Assembly (NCBI RefSeq): GCF_010378095.1
Contig: NZ_WNJL01000060.1
Coordinates: 1 to 59,473, forward strand
Source: Acidithiobacillus ferrianus
GTDB taxonomy: Bacteria; Pseudomonadota; Gammaproteobacteria; Acidithiobacillales; Acidithiobacillaceae
Reading direction: 5' to 3'
DNA length: 59,473 nt
Part shown: one piece after another, positions 39,433 through 48,213 of the stretch
How the letters are laid out: every line of letters begins with the position of its first letter
Numbering within the stretch: position 1 is the stretch's first letter
Made by a program: the position numbers and the translations under genes
The notes under the pieces: model-generated
What the model was told of the DNA's origin: nothing
The model's input: only the letters and a program-made list of their open reading frames with translations
Databases searched by the model: none

Positions 39433-41916
39433 ATGGACGCCACGGAGCATGATCCAAGGGTTGGCGGTCTGAGTAGCGCTGCGGTCTCGGCGTTGCAGCA
39501 ACAATACGGACTCAATCGTCTGCCCACGGCCCATGCGCCGCGCTGGTGGCAACAACTGCTGGCGCAGTTTCGTAACACCCTCATCGCGATTCTGCTGGCC
39601 GCTGCACTCTTATCGCTGGTACTCGGACATCTGGTAGACGGCGCGGTCATCGGCACGGTGATCCTGATCAACACCCTGCTCGGCTTTGTTCAGGAGAACC
39701 GCGCGGAGAAAGCCGTGCAAGCCCTGCAATCCTTTCTCGCCCCGCGGGTGCTGGTCCGTCGCGATGGCGTCTGGCAACCTCTGCCCGCTGAAGCACTGGT
39801 GCCCGGCGACTGGGTGCGGGTGGAGAACGGCGCGCGTATCAGCGCGGATATGCGCTTGCTGGAGGCGCATGCCCTGCGGGTGGACGAATCCCTGCTAACG
39901 GGGGAATCCGTCCCGGTGGATAAAACCACTTCTGGCGACGCGGGCGAGTTACTGCTGCGGGCCGGAACGCTGGTGACCGGGGGAGATGGTGTGGGCCAGG
40001 TGACCGCCACCGGCAGTGCCACCGAAATAGGCCGTATCCATCAGCTCATGGGGACCACCCTGACCATGCGCTCGCCGCTGCTGGAGCGCATCAGCCGCTT
40101 GTCCCGGACTCTCGCCTTCGCGGTAGTTCTTCTGGCAGCCATCGCGGCGGGTGTCGCCTGGTGGCGGGGCGAGGCACTGGAGTTCGCCCTGCTCGCCGCC
40201 ATCAGTCTGGCGGTAGCCATTATTCCCGAGGGGTTACCAGCGGTCATTAGTGTGACCCTGGCGCTGGGCGTGCAGCGCATGGCGCAACGGGGCGCCATCG
40301 TCCGTCGGTTACCGGCGGTGGAAACCCTGGGCACGGTGACCGTCATTTGCACCGACAAAACGGGCACCCTGACGGAAAATCGCATGACCGTGCAGGACCT
40401 GGCTCTCGCCGATGACTCCCCCGCTCTGCTGCAACGTGCCCTGCGGATCATGATCTTGTGTAATGACGCCCAACTACGCACCGATAAGAGCGGTATTGGT
40501 GACCCTCTGGAACAGGCTCTGCTCCGTTATGCGGGCACGCATGGTGCGGACGTCGACGCTTTGCGGATGAAGTCTCCGCGGGTGGATGCCCGGCCTTTCA
40601 GCCACGAGCAGCCCTTCATGGCGACGCGCCACGGCGACGGTATCGCCATTAAAGGGGCCCCGGAATGGGTCCTGCAGCGTTGTCAGCGGATGGCGACCGC
40701 AAGCGGGGTGGCGGAAGTCGTTCCGGCCTATTGGCACAAAGTCACTGCGGACATGGCGACCGCCGGCATGCGTACCCTTGCCCTGGCCAGCGCGGTGGAG
40801 GGGCAATGGGAGACTCTGGACGATGGTGGTTGGACCTGGTTGGGCGTTGTCGCCCTGCTGGATCCCCCGCGTGCCGCCGTACCGGCCGCCATTGCCGCCT
40901 GCCGCAGTGCGGGCATCCGGGTGATTATGGTCACTGGCGATCATCCGCAGACGGCGGCCACTATCGCCCGTCAGGTCGGTATTCTGGAGGATGGTCCGGC
41001 GGCGGTGGTCGATCATGCCCAGTGGGCCGGCGCGAATGCCGAGAAACGGCAGGTCCTGGCCCGCGACGCGGTGGTTTTCGCCAGAGTGCAGCCCGCCGAT
41101 AAGCTGGAACTGGTGCAGACCCTGCAGGCCAGCGGCGAGGTGGTCGCCATGACCGGTGATGGCGTCAACGACGCACCCGCCTTGCGCCGGGCGCAGATTG
41201 GTGTGGCCATGGGGCAATCGGGGAGCGACGTGGCCCGTGAGGCCGCGGCCATGGTGCTGAGTGACGACAACTTTGCCCATATCGCCACCGCCGTGGCGGA
41301 GGGGCGCCACATCTATGATAATATCCGGCGCACGACTTTCTTTATGCTGCCGACTAATTTTTCGGAAGGGCTGGTGATTTTTTTCGCGGTGCTGTCGGGA
41401 ATGACCCTGCCTATCACTCCACTGCAAATACTCTGGGTGAACACGATTACCGCCAGTACGCTGACCCTGGCCTTTGCATTCATGGGGGCGGATAAAGGCG
41501 TGATGGAGCGCAAACCGCGTCCGGCCCGGGAGGCGCTCATTCCAGGGACATTATGGTGGCGCATCATCGGGTTGAGTACCTTTCTGGTGATAACCGTCTT
41601 TGTGGTGTTTTTTGGCGACGCGACGCAGCACAGCGATAGCCATGCGCATACTCTGGCGGTGAATGCCCTGGTAGGTATGGAGGCCGGAATACTGCTGGCC
41701 ATGTATGGGCGCTGGCGTGGTGACCGGGGAGATGTCGTCCTGGTGGTGGCGATGTTGGCTGCTCTGATTGCCCAGGGGCTTTTCTCCGGTTTGCCATTTT
41801 TTCAGCGGGTATTCGCGACAACGGCTATGGGGGGCACGGATATGGGGATCATTGCCGTCTGCACGGCGTTGGCGTGGATGGCGGGCAAGCTTGCGGCACC
41901 TCCGCAGGCAGTTTGA
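39433..41916 (+). CDS. P-type cation-transporting ATPase (P2-type, PEGLP motif)
   Basis: The 827-residue membrane ATPase starts at 39433 (MDATEHDP) after GGAGG. It has the actuator motif LTGESVPVD, M4 motif PEGLP, phosphorylation site DKTGTLT and hinge TGDGVNDAP. Of the Ca2+-site residues of SERCA, the M4 Glu, M5 Asn/Glu (TNFSEG) and M6 Asn/Thr (WVNTIT) are present, but the M6 Asp is Ala (ITAST). Ca2+ export is therefore possible but not certain; Mn2+ or another cation is plausible. C-terminal helices are short. The proposed cargo is inference. Confidence 0.87.
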   Translation: MDATEHDPRVGGLSSAAVSALQQQYGLNRLPTAHAPRWWQQLLAQFRNTLIAILLAAALLSLVLGHLVDGAVIGTVILINTLLGFVQENRAEKAVQALQSFLAPRVLVRRDGVWQPLPAEALVPGDWVRVENGARISADMRLLEAHALRVDESLLTGESVPVDKTTSGDAGELLLRAGTLVTGGDGVGQVTATGSATEIGRIHQLMGTTLTMRSPLLERISRLSRTLAFAVVLLAAIAAGVAWWRGEALEFALLAAISLAVAIIPEGLPAVISVTLALGVQRMAQRGAIVRRLPAVETLGTVTVICTDKTGTLTENRMTVQDLALADDSPALLQRALRIMILCNDAQLRTDKSGIGDPLEQALLRYAGTHGADVDALRMKSPRVDARPFSHEQPFMATRHGDGIAIKGAPEWVLQRCQRMATASGVAEVVPAYWHKVTADMATAGMRTLALASAVEGQWETLDDGGWTWLGVVALLDPPRAAVPAAIAACRSAGIRVIMVTGDHPQTAATIARQVGILEDGPAAVVDHAQWAGANAEKRQVLARDAVVFARVQPADKLELVQTLQASGEVVAMTGDGVNDAPALRRAQIGVAMGQSGSDVAREAAAMVLSDDNFAHIATAVAEGRHIYDNIRRTTFFMLPTNFSEGLVIFFAVLSGMTLPITPLQILWVNTITASTLTLAFAFMGADKGVMERKPRPAREALIPGTLWWRIIGLSTFLVITVFVVFFGDATQHSDSHAHTLAVNALVGMEAGILLAMYGRWRGDRGDVVLVVAMLAALIAQGLFSGLPFFQRVFATTAMGGTDMGIIAVCTALAWMAGKLAAPPQAV

Positions 41917-41986
41917 GGCGCATCGCCACGCTCGTGTTCATGCTAAAATGGACTTGTATCTCCATCGACTGAGAGGAACACAGGGT

Positions 41987-42190
41987 ATGGAAAAGGAAAC
42001 CTTACGTATCGTTCCCAAGCGCCTGAAACCGCGCTTCGGCGTACAGCCCACCAGGGTGGAAAGGGACCAGACGGTATACAGCCGCAAGGTCAAGCACCGC
42101 GGCAAGGCGGGTCGGGAGGGAGATTCCCATGCCGTGACGACAGGCTATCGTCAGGGCATGGGGATTTCCGCCGCTGCTTTCATCGGATAG
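41987..42190 (+). CDS. Small basic hypothetical protein
   Basis: The 67-residue ORF (MEKETLRIVPKRLKPRFGVQ) is rich in Arg and Lys and follows GAGAGGA. A TAAAAT box at 41943-41948 lies about 38 bases upstream of the start and could be a -10. It is in the short gap between the ATPase and the membrane protein and ends six bases before the latter, so the two may form a pair. I recognise no family; ORF reality is likely but not certain. Confidence 0.5.
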   Translation: MEKETLRIVPKRLKPRFGVQPTRVERDQTVYSRKVKHRGKAGREGDSHAVTTGYRQGMGISAAAFIG

Positions 42191-42196
42191 TGCCTT

Positions 42197-43024
42197 ATGG
42201 CCACTTCCTTGAAACCACAGCCTGTCGAAGCGGGATGGATCACCCGCTGGTGGCGCGACTCCCTGCTTTTGCTACGCGGCGCACCCAGTGCTTTCGCCAT
42301 GCTGTATCTGGTATTGTTCCTGTTGAATGTTGCCTGGCAGCCACTGATGTTGAGCATTCCCATCGCCTGCGGCGTCATGGCCATTATTTTTGCGGTGGCC
42401 ATGGCGGTGCATCAGGGCAGCACGCAAATCATGGATGTGGGGCGCAGTATCCGCGATGTGCCCTGGTGGCCCTTGTCCCGTCTGGTGGTGGAAATTACGC
42501 TGCTGGTAACGATGCTGCTCGTGCTGACGCTGCTCTTGCGGCATTATCTGGGGGCTCTTTTGAGCCACGACCACCTGTCCTCCGCCGCCACGCTGCATAA
42601 TTTGCGCTCACCCGAATGGCAAAACCTGCCCGAATGGCTGCGTTCCCTGATGACCAATGGTTTGGGGACCGCGCAGACCATGTTGAGCAACGTCTTCTTG
42701 CTGCTTTCCGTGGGGGTCATTGTGACGGGCATCACCCGCCGAGGTTATCTCGCCTTGCTGGCCGGTTTTCAGGCGGTGCTGGTCAATGTGCGGGTCTGGC
42801 TGGGTTTTTTGCTGGCGAGTCTGCTGCTGCAGGGAGCCATCACTTTTTTATCGGCGCGCCTGCATACCTTCGCGGCCGCGTTGCTCGTGTCGATTCTGGG
42901 TGTCGCTCTGCTCCTGCTGGTGGGACTCTACGGCTGGTGTTTCGTGCGCGAGGCTTTCGGGCTGCCCGGCGCGCAGGTGACCAAGCGCGTGGTGGTTGCC
43001 GTGCGACGGCCTGCGGGGGCATGA
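42197..43024 (+). CDS. Hypothetical inner-membrane protein (BPSS1780-like architecture)
   Basis: The 275-residue protein has about six hydrophobic helices in three pairs. The leader VEAGWITRWWRDSLLLLRG before the first pair resembles proteins of the BPSS1780 type, but this is a weak, memory-based comparison. A long polar loop (HDHLSSAATLHNLRSPEW) lies between the pairs. Its stop overlaps the next gene's start (ATGA), so it is translationally coupled to an EamA exporter. Confidence 0.65.
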   Translation: MATSLKPQPVEAGWITRWWRDSLLLLRGAPSAFAMLYLVLFLLNVAWQPLMLSIPIACGVMAIIFAVAMAVHQGSTQIMDVGRSIRDVPWWPLSRLVVEITLLVTMLLVLTLLLRHYLGALLSHDHLSSAATLHNLRSPEWQNLPEWLRSLMTNGLGTAQTMLSNVFLLLSVGVIVTGITRRGYLALLAGFQAVLVNVRVWLGFLLASLLLQGAITFLSARLHTFAAALLVSILGVALLLLVGLYGWCFVREAFGLPGAQVTKRVVVAVRRPAGA

Positions 43025-43962
43025 AAAGGCGTATGGCCGGATCACCAGAACGAGCACAGAGGGTACTTTTACCCCTTGCCGCTCTTGCCCTGCTCTCTCT
43101 GATCTGGGGCTACAATTGGGTAGTCATGAAAGTCGCCCTCGCCGACTGCCCTCCCCTGCTGTTTGCCGCCTTGCGCGTCTGGGGGAGCGTATTGGTTCTG
43201 ATCCCGCTGATGCTGTGGATGAAGCGACCGCTAGCCATGCCCTCTGCCCGCTACATCATCCCCTTTGGCTTATTGCAAACCACTGGTTTTGTTGGCTTTG
43301 CCATGTGGGCATTGGAATATGGCGGAGCCGGTAAAGTCGCTATCCTCGTCTATATGATGCCTATCTGGCTGATGGTCTCTGCCTGGCCAATTCTGGGCGA
43401 ACGCCTGCATGGCTTGCAATGGCCCGCTCTGGCCTTGGCTTTGCTGGGTCTGACAGTCATTCTTCAGCCCTGGAATTTCAGCGGACAGTGGATGGGCAGC
43501 CTGCTAGCCCTACTCTCCGGGATTTTATGGGCGGCATCTGCCCTCTGGCAAAAACGCCACGCACCACCGGGTCTGGATCTGTTTAACAGTACTCTTTGGC
43601 AGACCGCCTTTGGCGGCCTAGGTCTCATCGTGATCGCCCTGTGGATCGATCCATTGGAGGTCCACTGGACGCCGCTGTTTGTCGGAGCCCTGCTTTATAA
43701 TGCTATTCCCGGCACCGCCTTGGCTTATTTTCTCTGGGCTTATGCCTTGCAAGAGCTGCCTTCTAGCATGGCCGGTATGGGAACGCTGGCAGTACCTCTG
43801 ATCGGTGTGGCGGCGGCTTGGCTGCAATTAGGTGAGCAGCCAAGCGACTGGGAGGCCATCGGCATAATCGGTATTTTCGTCGCTCTTGCACTGGTAAGCT
43901 GGCAGCACCTGCGTCCGCGCAATAATGGTGACGATATCATCCTCCCAACAGGTCAGGAATAA
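43021..43962 (+). CDS. EamA/DMT-family exporter
   Basis: The 313-residue protein has ten helices in two EamA repeats (WGYNWVVMKVAL near the start; FLWAYALQELPSSMAGMG and VPLIGVAAAWLQLGEQP in the second). The DMT superfamily usually exports amino acids or related metabolites. The start at 43021 overlaps the preceding gene by four bases. Its 3' end overlaps leuA by ten bases on the other strand, a position that hints at amino-acid traffic but proves nothing. Confidence 0.85.
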   Translation: MKRRMAGSPERAQRVLLPLAALALLSLIWGYNWVVMKVALADCPPLLFAALRVWGSVLVLIPLMLWMKRPLAMPSARYIIPFGLLQTTGFVGFAMWALEYGGAGKVAILVYMMPIWLMVSAWPILGERLHGLQWPALALALLGLTVILQPWNFSGQWMGSLLALLSGILWAASALWQKRHAPPGLDLFNSTLWQTAFGGLGLIVIALWIDPLEVHWTPLFVGALLYNAIPGTALAYFLWAYALQELPSSMAGMGTLAVPLIGVAAAWLQLGEQPSDWEAIGIIGIFVALALVSWQHLRPRNNGDDIILPTGQE

Positions 43963-45728
43963 CGCGCTTTAGCCAAATCACCCAAAAATCCGAGGTGTTC
44001 TGAACGCTTCTGGACTTTCGGTTCTGGTTCGGCGGGTTGGCCTGCCGATGTGCTCCATGCGTTGTTTTTTGCAACGGACCGACCAATAGCGCTGAGCACC
44101 GCCTGCAAAGCGGCCTCGGTGGTATCCTCACCAAAAGCCACTGCGGATGCCGCATGCCCATGGTCCACACTGACCCGGGCGCAAGCCATGGCCCGGGCGC
44201 CGGTACCGCTACCGAGGGCATGCTGGTCGAACTGTTCCACCTCGGCACGCACGCCCCAACTCTGGATCAGCGCATCGACCAAAGCAGCTACGGCACCGCT
44301 CCCCTTGCCCTGTAAAATATGCGGCCGTGCCTCCGGACCAAGCACCACGGTCGCTGCGACCTGCTCCCCTTCCCGGCTGAGACGATAGCGGCGCAGGTGC
44401 CAGTCCTCCGCGGGATGGCAGTAATGGCTCTCGAACAGGGCGAAAATCTGCGCTGAGCTGACTTCACCGGCCTCCTGCTCGGAAGCCGCCTGCACTACGG
44501 CGCTGAAGTCCTGCGCCAACCAGCGCGGCAAGGAAATACCGTGGTCGCGCTCCAGCACGTGGGCGACACCGCCCTTCCCGGACTGGCTGTTGATGCGCAC
44601 CACCTCCTCGTACCTGCGCCCCAGATCGGCGGGATCGACGGGCAGATAAGGCACCTCCCAGACGGCGTCTTCCTGTCCCCGCCGATGGTGCATGCCCTTG
44701 CGAATGGCGTCCTGATGACTGCCGGAAAACGCCGTGTAGACCAGTTCGCCAAACCAGGGATGGCGCGGCGGCACGACCATACCCGTACACGCGGTATAGA
44801 TCTCCGAGATTTCCGTGCCTATGGACATATCCAGTTGCGGATCAATGCCCTGAGAGTAAAGATTCATGGCCATGGTGAGAATATCCATGTTGCCGGTGCG
44901 CTCACCGTTACCGAAGAGAGTGCCCTCCACCCGGTCGGCACCCGCCAACACCGCCAGTTCCGCTGCCGCCACCGCGCAGCCGCGGTCATTGTGGTTGTGA
45001 ACACTGATCTGCACATGTTCCCGCCCGCGCAAACGGTCGCAGAACCATTCAATCTGGTCCGCGAAGACGTTGGGCATGGACGATTCGACGGTGGCGGGCA
45101 GGTTGAGGATCACCGCCTGCCCCTGATCGGGCCGCCAGACCTCGTTGACCGCCTCGCAGATCTCCACCGCATAATCCAACTCGGTGGTGCTGAAACTCTC
45201 CGGCGAATACTGAAAGACCCATTCTGTTTCCGGATAGCGGGCGGCTCCGGTCTTCACCCACTCCGCGCCACGCACGGCAATGGCCTGGATGCCCTCCCGA
45301 TCCAGGCCAAACACCTGCTCGCGCTGGGTGGGGTTGGTGGAGTTGTAGACATGGACAATCGCCCGCCGCACCCCCTTCAACGCCTCGAAAGTGCGGTCAA
45401 TCAGGGCTTCCCGCGCCTGAGTGAGCACCTGGATGGTCACCTGCTCGGGGATACGATCTTCTTCAATGATGCGCCGCACAAAGTCGAAATCTGGCTGGGA
45501 GGCGGCGGGAAAACCCACCTCGATCTCCCGAAAGCCCATACGCACGAGCAAATCGAACATCCGAAGCTTTTGCTCGACGCTCATGGGAGAAACCAGCGCC
45601 TGGTTGCCATCGCGCAGATCAACGCTGGTCCAGACCGGCGCGTGGTGCATACGTCGGTTGGGCCAGCGCCGATCCGGTTTGTGAACGGGCGCGAAGGCGC
45701 GGTAACGGCGGTGGTTGAAAGTCCCCAT
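43953..45728 (-). CDS. leuA: 2-isopropylmalate synthase, type 2 (fungal-type length)
   Basis: The 591-residue enzyme joins acetyl-CoA and 2-oxoisovalerate, first step of leucine synthesis. The catalytic/metal motifs SVDLRDGNQAL, VHNHNDRG and ERTGNMDI are intact, and a C-terminal regulatory domain (LeuA dimer, leucine binding) follows from about residue 430. The early segment RRMHHAPVW is typical of the LeuA2 group. AGGAGATTGGACC precedes the ATG. A divergent Lrp-type regulator is next to it. Confidence 0.94.
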   Translation of the reverse strand: MGTFNHRRYRAFAPVHKPDRRWPNRRMHHAPVWTSVDLRDGNQALVSPMSVEQKLRMFDLLVRMGFREIEVGFPAASQPDFDFVRRIIEEDRIPEQVTIQVLTQAREALIDRTFEALKGVRRAIVHVYNSTNPTQREQVFGLDREGIQAIAVRGAEWVKTGAARYPETEWVFQYSPESFSTTELDYAVEICEAVNEVWRPDQGQAVILNLPATVESSMPNVFADQIEWFCDRLRGREHVQISVHNHNDRGCAVAAAELAVLAGADRVEGTLFGNGERTGNMDILTMAMNLYSQGIDPQLDMSIGTEISEIYTACTGMVVPPRHPWFGELVYTAFSGSHQDAIRKGMHHRRGQEDAVWEVPYLPVDPADLGRRYEEVVRINSQSGKGGVAHVLERDHGISLPRWLAQDFSAVVQAASEQEAGEVSSAQIFALFESHYCHPAEDWHLRRYRLSREGEQVAATVVLGPEARPHILQGKGSGAVAALVDALIQSWGVRAEVEQFDQHALGSGTGARAMACARVSVDHGHAASAVAFGEDTTEAALQAVLSAIGRSVAKNNAWSTSAGQPAEPEPKVQKRSEHLGFLGDLAKARYS

Positions 45729-45869
45729 GGTCCAATCTCCTGCGGCAAGTGACGATGGACGCAGTATAGGGAAGAAGTCGCGGCAGGTGCTTGCGAATTG
45801 GGGCCATAAAAGCGACTATGTCGCATGATTATTGCGCACTGATACCGATTGCCGGAGTAATATTGTGCT

Positions 45870-46355
45870 ATGAAGTCGAAAGCCCCTGCCAGAGAATTAG
45901 ATCGCTACGACCGCCGCATTCTGGAGGAGCTACAGCGCGACGGCGGACTCAGCAATCAGCGTCTCGCCGAACGCATCGCTTTGTCCCCCTCCCCCTGCCT
46001 GCGCCGGGTGCAGGCGCTGGAAGAAGCCGGGATCATCCGCAAACGTGTGGCTCTGCTGGATCCGCAGCGTCTGGGCTTGGCGTTGATGGTGCTGATGCAC
46101 ATCAGCATGGACCGCCATACCCCCGAGCGTTTTGAGCATTTTGAGGCGGAAATCAGCCGTTCTCCGGAAGTGCTGGAGTGCTACCTCATCACCGGCCATG
46201 ACGCGGATTACCAGATCAAGGTCGCCGTGCGCGATATGGCGCATTTTCAGGATTTTCTGCTCAATCGCCTGACGCGCATCGAGGGGGTGACCGGCGTGCA
46301 TTCCAGCTTTGTGCTGCGCAGGGTCGTGGATACGACGGAGTTGCCGGTGTATTGA
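45870..46355 (+). CDS. Lrp/AsnC-family transcriptional regulator
   Basis: The 161-residue protein has an N-terminal AsnC-type helix-turn-helix (LDRYDRRILEELQRDGG; LSNQRLAERIALSPSPCLRR) and a C-terminal RAM ligand domain (ECYLITGHDADYQIKV). It likely binds an amino acid, probably leucine, and controls the divergent leuA. The 141-base intergenic region would hold the operator. Lrp versus another AsnC member cannot be told by eye. Confidence 0.9.
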   Translation: MKSKAPARELDRYDRRILEELQRDGGLSNQRLAERIALSPSPCLRRVQALEEAGIIRKRVALLDPQRLGLALMVLMHISMDRHTPERFEHFEAEISRSPEVLECYLITGHDADYQIKVAVRDMAHFQDFLLNRLTRIEGVTGVHSSFVLRRVVDTTELPVY

Positions 46356-46479
46356 TCGCAACAGCGGGGTGCAAATCGCCCGGACTGGCTCCATACCTTT
46401 ACCAGGCTGGCGATTGTTTTTACGACCGCCCGAATCCTGTCTGGACAAGGCAGGGCAAGATGCCATCGGTAGTGTAGTG

Positions 46480-47166
46480 TCACCCTCTATGCTCTCCCGG
46501 AAAAATCGGGGGTTTTTCCTCTCGCCGCCGCAATGCCACAACATCCTCTATGGTGATGACAGGCAGATCGTGCCGGGCTGCGAAACGGGCAATATCGTCC
46601 CCTTTGGCCATGCTACCATCTGGATTCATCAACTCGCAGCGCACCGCTGCAGGCTCTAGGCCCGCCAGTCGCGCCAGATCAACGGAACCTTCCGTATGCC
46701 CGCGTCTGCCCAATACTCCCTCTGGATGTGCACACAGCGGAAAGATATGGCCGGGACGGGCGATATCACGGGGCCGGGCGTCGGACGCAATAGCCGCCCG
46801 AATGGTGGTCACACGATCCGCCGCCGATACCCCGGTGGTCACCCCTTCTCGAGCCTCTATGGAAACGGTGAAGGCGGTACCAAAGTGGCTTTCGTTCTGT
46901 TGCACCATGGGCGGCAACTCCAAGCGGGCCACATGCTCCGGGGTAAGACACAAGCACACGATTCCGCTGCATTCACGGATCAACATCGCCATGGTCGCCA
47001 CGGTCAGACGTTCGGCAGCGACAATAAGGTCACCTTCGTTTTCGCGATCGGAATCATCCAGGAGAATAACCGGGCGGCCGGTACGCATGGCCTCGAGTGC
47101 CCGATGCCATTCCGGGCGGGTTACAGCAACATCACTCTTCAACAACACGGTAGTTTGAACAGACAT
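46480..47166 (-). CDS. ribB: 3,4-dihydroxy-2-butanone-4-phosphate synthase
   Basis: The 228-residue enzyme makes the four-carbon unit of riboflavin from ribulose-5-phosphate. The start at 47166 ([12 protein letters not shown]) follows GAGGAGCG. Motifs [45 protein letters not shown] and [14 protein letters not shown] are all conserved. It lacks the RibA half, so it is single-domain. An FMN riboswitch precedes it. Confidence 0.95.
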   Translation of the reverse strand: MSVQTTVLLKSDVAVTRPEWHRALEAMRTGRPVILLDDSDRENEGDLIVAAERLTVATMAMLIRECSGIVCLCLTPEHVARLELPPMVQQNESHFGTAFTVSIEAREGVTTGVSAADRVTTIRAAIASDARPRDIARPGHIFPLCAHPEGVLGRRGHTEGSVDLARLAGLEPAAVRCELMNPDGSMAKGDDIARFAARHDLPVITIEDVVALRRREEKPPIFPGEHRG

Positions 47167-47273
47167 GAAACGCTCCTCGCAGGTAGAAAAGGCGAAAAAC
47201 ATTTCAGGGCAAACGCGGACACACGGCGCTATGTCGCGTGAAAACGCAACAAGCGTGCTGTGCATCAACATCT

Positions 47274-47408
47274 TCTTCCATCCGGACTGTGACCGTCGGC
47301 CCTGGAATTACACCAGATCTGCTGACCTCGCGTGAACGCGAGCGCTCGCGGGCTTGCCTGACAACAAACAGGCTTACCGCCGGTGGGGAGTTTCGCCCCG
47401 CCCTGAAG
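47274..47408 (-). promoter_or_regulatory. FMN riboswitch (RFN element) controlling ribB
   Basis: Read on the minus strand, CTTCAGGGCGGGGCGAAA opens the element, followed by CCCACCGGCGGTAA, a variable GC-rich stem, AGCCCGCGAGCG, GGTCAGCAGATCTGGTG and the closing CCGACGGTCACAGTCCGGATG. These are the conserved RFN blocks. It lies 107 bases upstream of the ribB start. FMN binding would shut down ribB transcription or translation. The aptamer is unmistakable; expression-platform mechanism not determined. Confidence 0.95.
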
Positions 47409-47462
47409 ATGAGTCCAGAATCTAACACGACAAGTGCCCGATGGCTAACAGCCGATCACGCT

Positions 47463-47640
47463 ACCTGAAACGATCCTCCAGCTGAATGTTCGGAACCATC
47501 AGGAAAACCACGGTAATCATCATCCGGGATAGTCCTTTTTGCCATTTTTGCGGCTGGTCAGTACGTATTATTCAGCCATGGCCTCAGAATCAGGCCGTTT
47601 TTGCTGCCCCAGGTGCGCGACGACACTGTCACGGTTGCAC
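47463..47640 (-). pseudogene. Decayed second copy of the paiB end / isonitrile-hydratase start
   Basis: About 175 bases align, by eye at near 80 percent, with the junction of the intact paiB and hydratase genes near 51415-51559. The minus-strand reading gives NRDSVVAHLGQQKRPDSEAM then AE, a TAA stop, and YVLTSRKNGKKD where intact PaiB continues YVLATRRKGKED. It ends at TGATG and opens a second frame, MITVVFLMVPNIQLEDRF, which matches the hydratase start before a TAG. So an extra stop codon broke one gene and the rest of the other is gone. Confidence 0.75.
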
Positions 47641-47679
47641 AGGAACATGCCCCTCGAAGAGCGCACCAGATCCGGACGC

Positions 47680-48213
47680 TCAAAAATCACGTTCAACCTT
47701 GAACGCATTGATGACGACACCCGCCATCTGATTGCGGGCTCCGTGCACCACCGCGTCCAGGACATCACTCTCCGTCCAACCGTGGGCAAGCACCACCTCC
47801 ACATCTTCCCGCGTCAACAGTGATGGTGTCTGCACCGCCTTGAGCACCAACAGGAGCATCGCCTTGTCCCGGTCGCTCAAGGGCGCCGCCCCGGGATCGC
47901 GCTTGGTGGCCGCCACCGCTTCGGGGCTTTGACCAAGATGGTTGATCAGCATGGCCTCATTGAAGCCCACGTCGTAATCGCATTGATTGGCCTGAGAAAT
48001 CAACATGCGGATAGTGGCAAGCAACGCCGCGCCGAGGCGGGGGTGATGACGGTAGTATTGGATGCCCTCCCACAGTTGGGCGAGAATCTCCGGGCTCGAT
48101 CCGTAAATTTGCGCGACGGCGGGAACCCGTCCAAAAGCCCCTTCAATTTCCTGATACAACTCGGCGGTCCTGCCGGATGCTTTCTCCGGCGTGATGATTT
48201 GCAGGATGGTCAT
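47680..48213 (-). CDS. Carboxymuconolactone decarboxylase/AhpD-fold protein
   Basis: The 177-residue helical protein starts at 48213 (MTILQIITPEKA) after TTGGAGATATTT. The CMD core (AALLATIRMLISQANQCDYD, VGFNEAMLI) is recognisable, but the usual CxxC active pair is only C-Y-D, missing the second Cys. The C-terminal half (LSDRDKAMLLLVLKAVQ; WTESDVLDAVVHGARNQMAG) is a second helical repeat. AhpD-like peroxidase activity would need the CxxC, so a different reaction or a structural role is more likely. Its start overlaps the upstream truncated regulator (ATGA). Confidence 0.78.
   Translation of the reverse strand: MTILQIITPEKASGRTAELYQEIEGAFGRVPAVAQIYGSSPEILAQLWEGIQYYRHHPRLGAALLATIRMLISQANQCDYDVGFNEAMLINHLGQSPEAVAATKRDPGAAPLSDRDKAMLLLVLKAVQTPSLLTREDVEVVLAHGWTESDVLDAVVHGARNQMAGVVINAFKVERDF

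Noticed and set aside
44541..45752. 403-codon plus-strand ORF opposite leuA
   Set aside because: leuA motifs on the minus strand are intact; the antisense frame has no recognisable domain.
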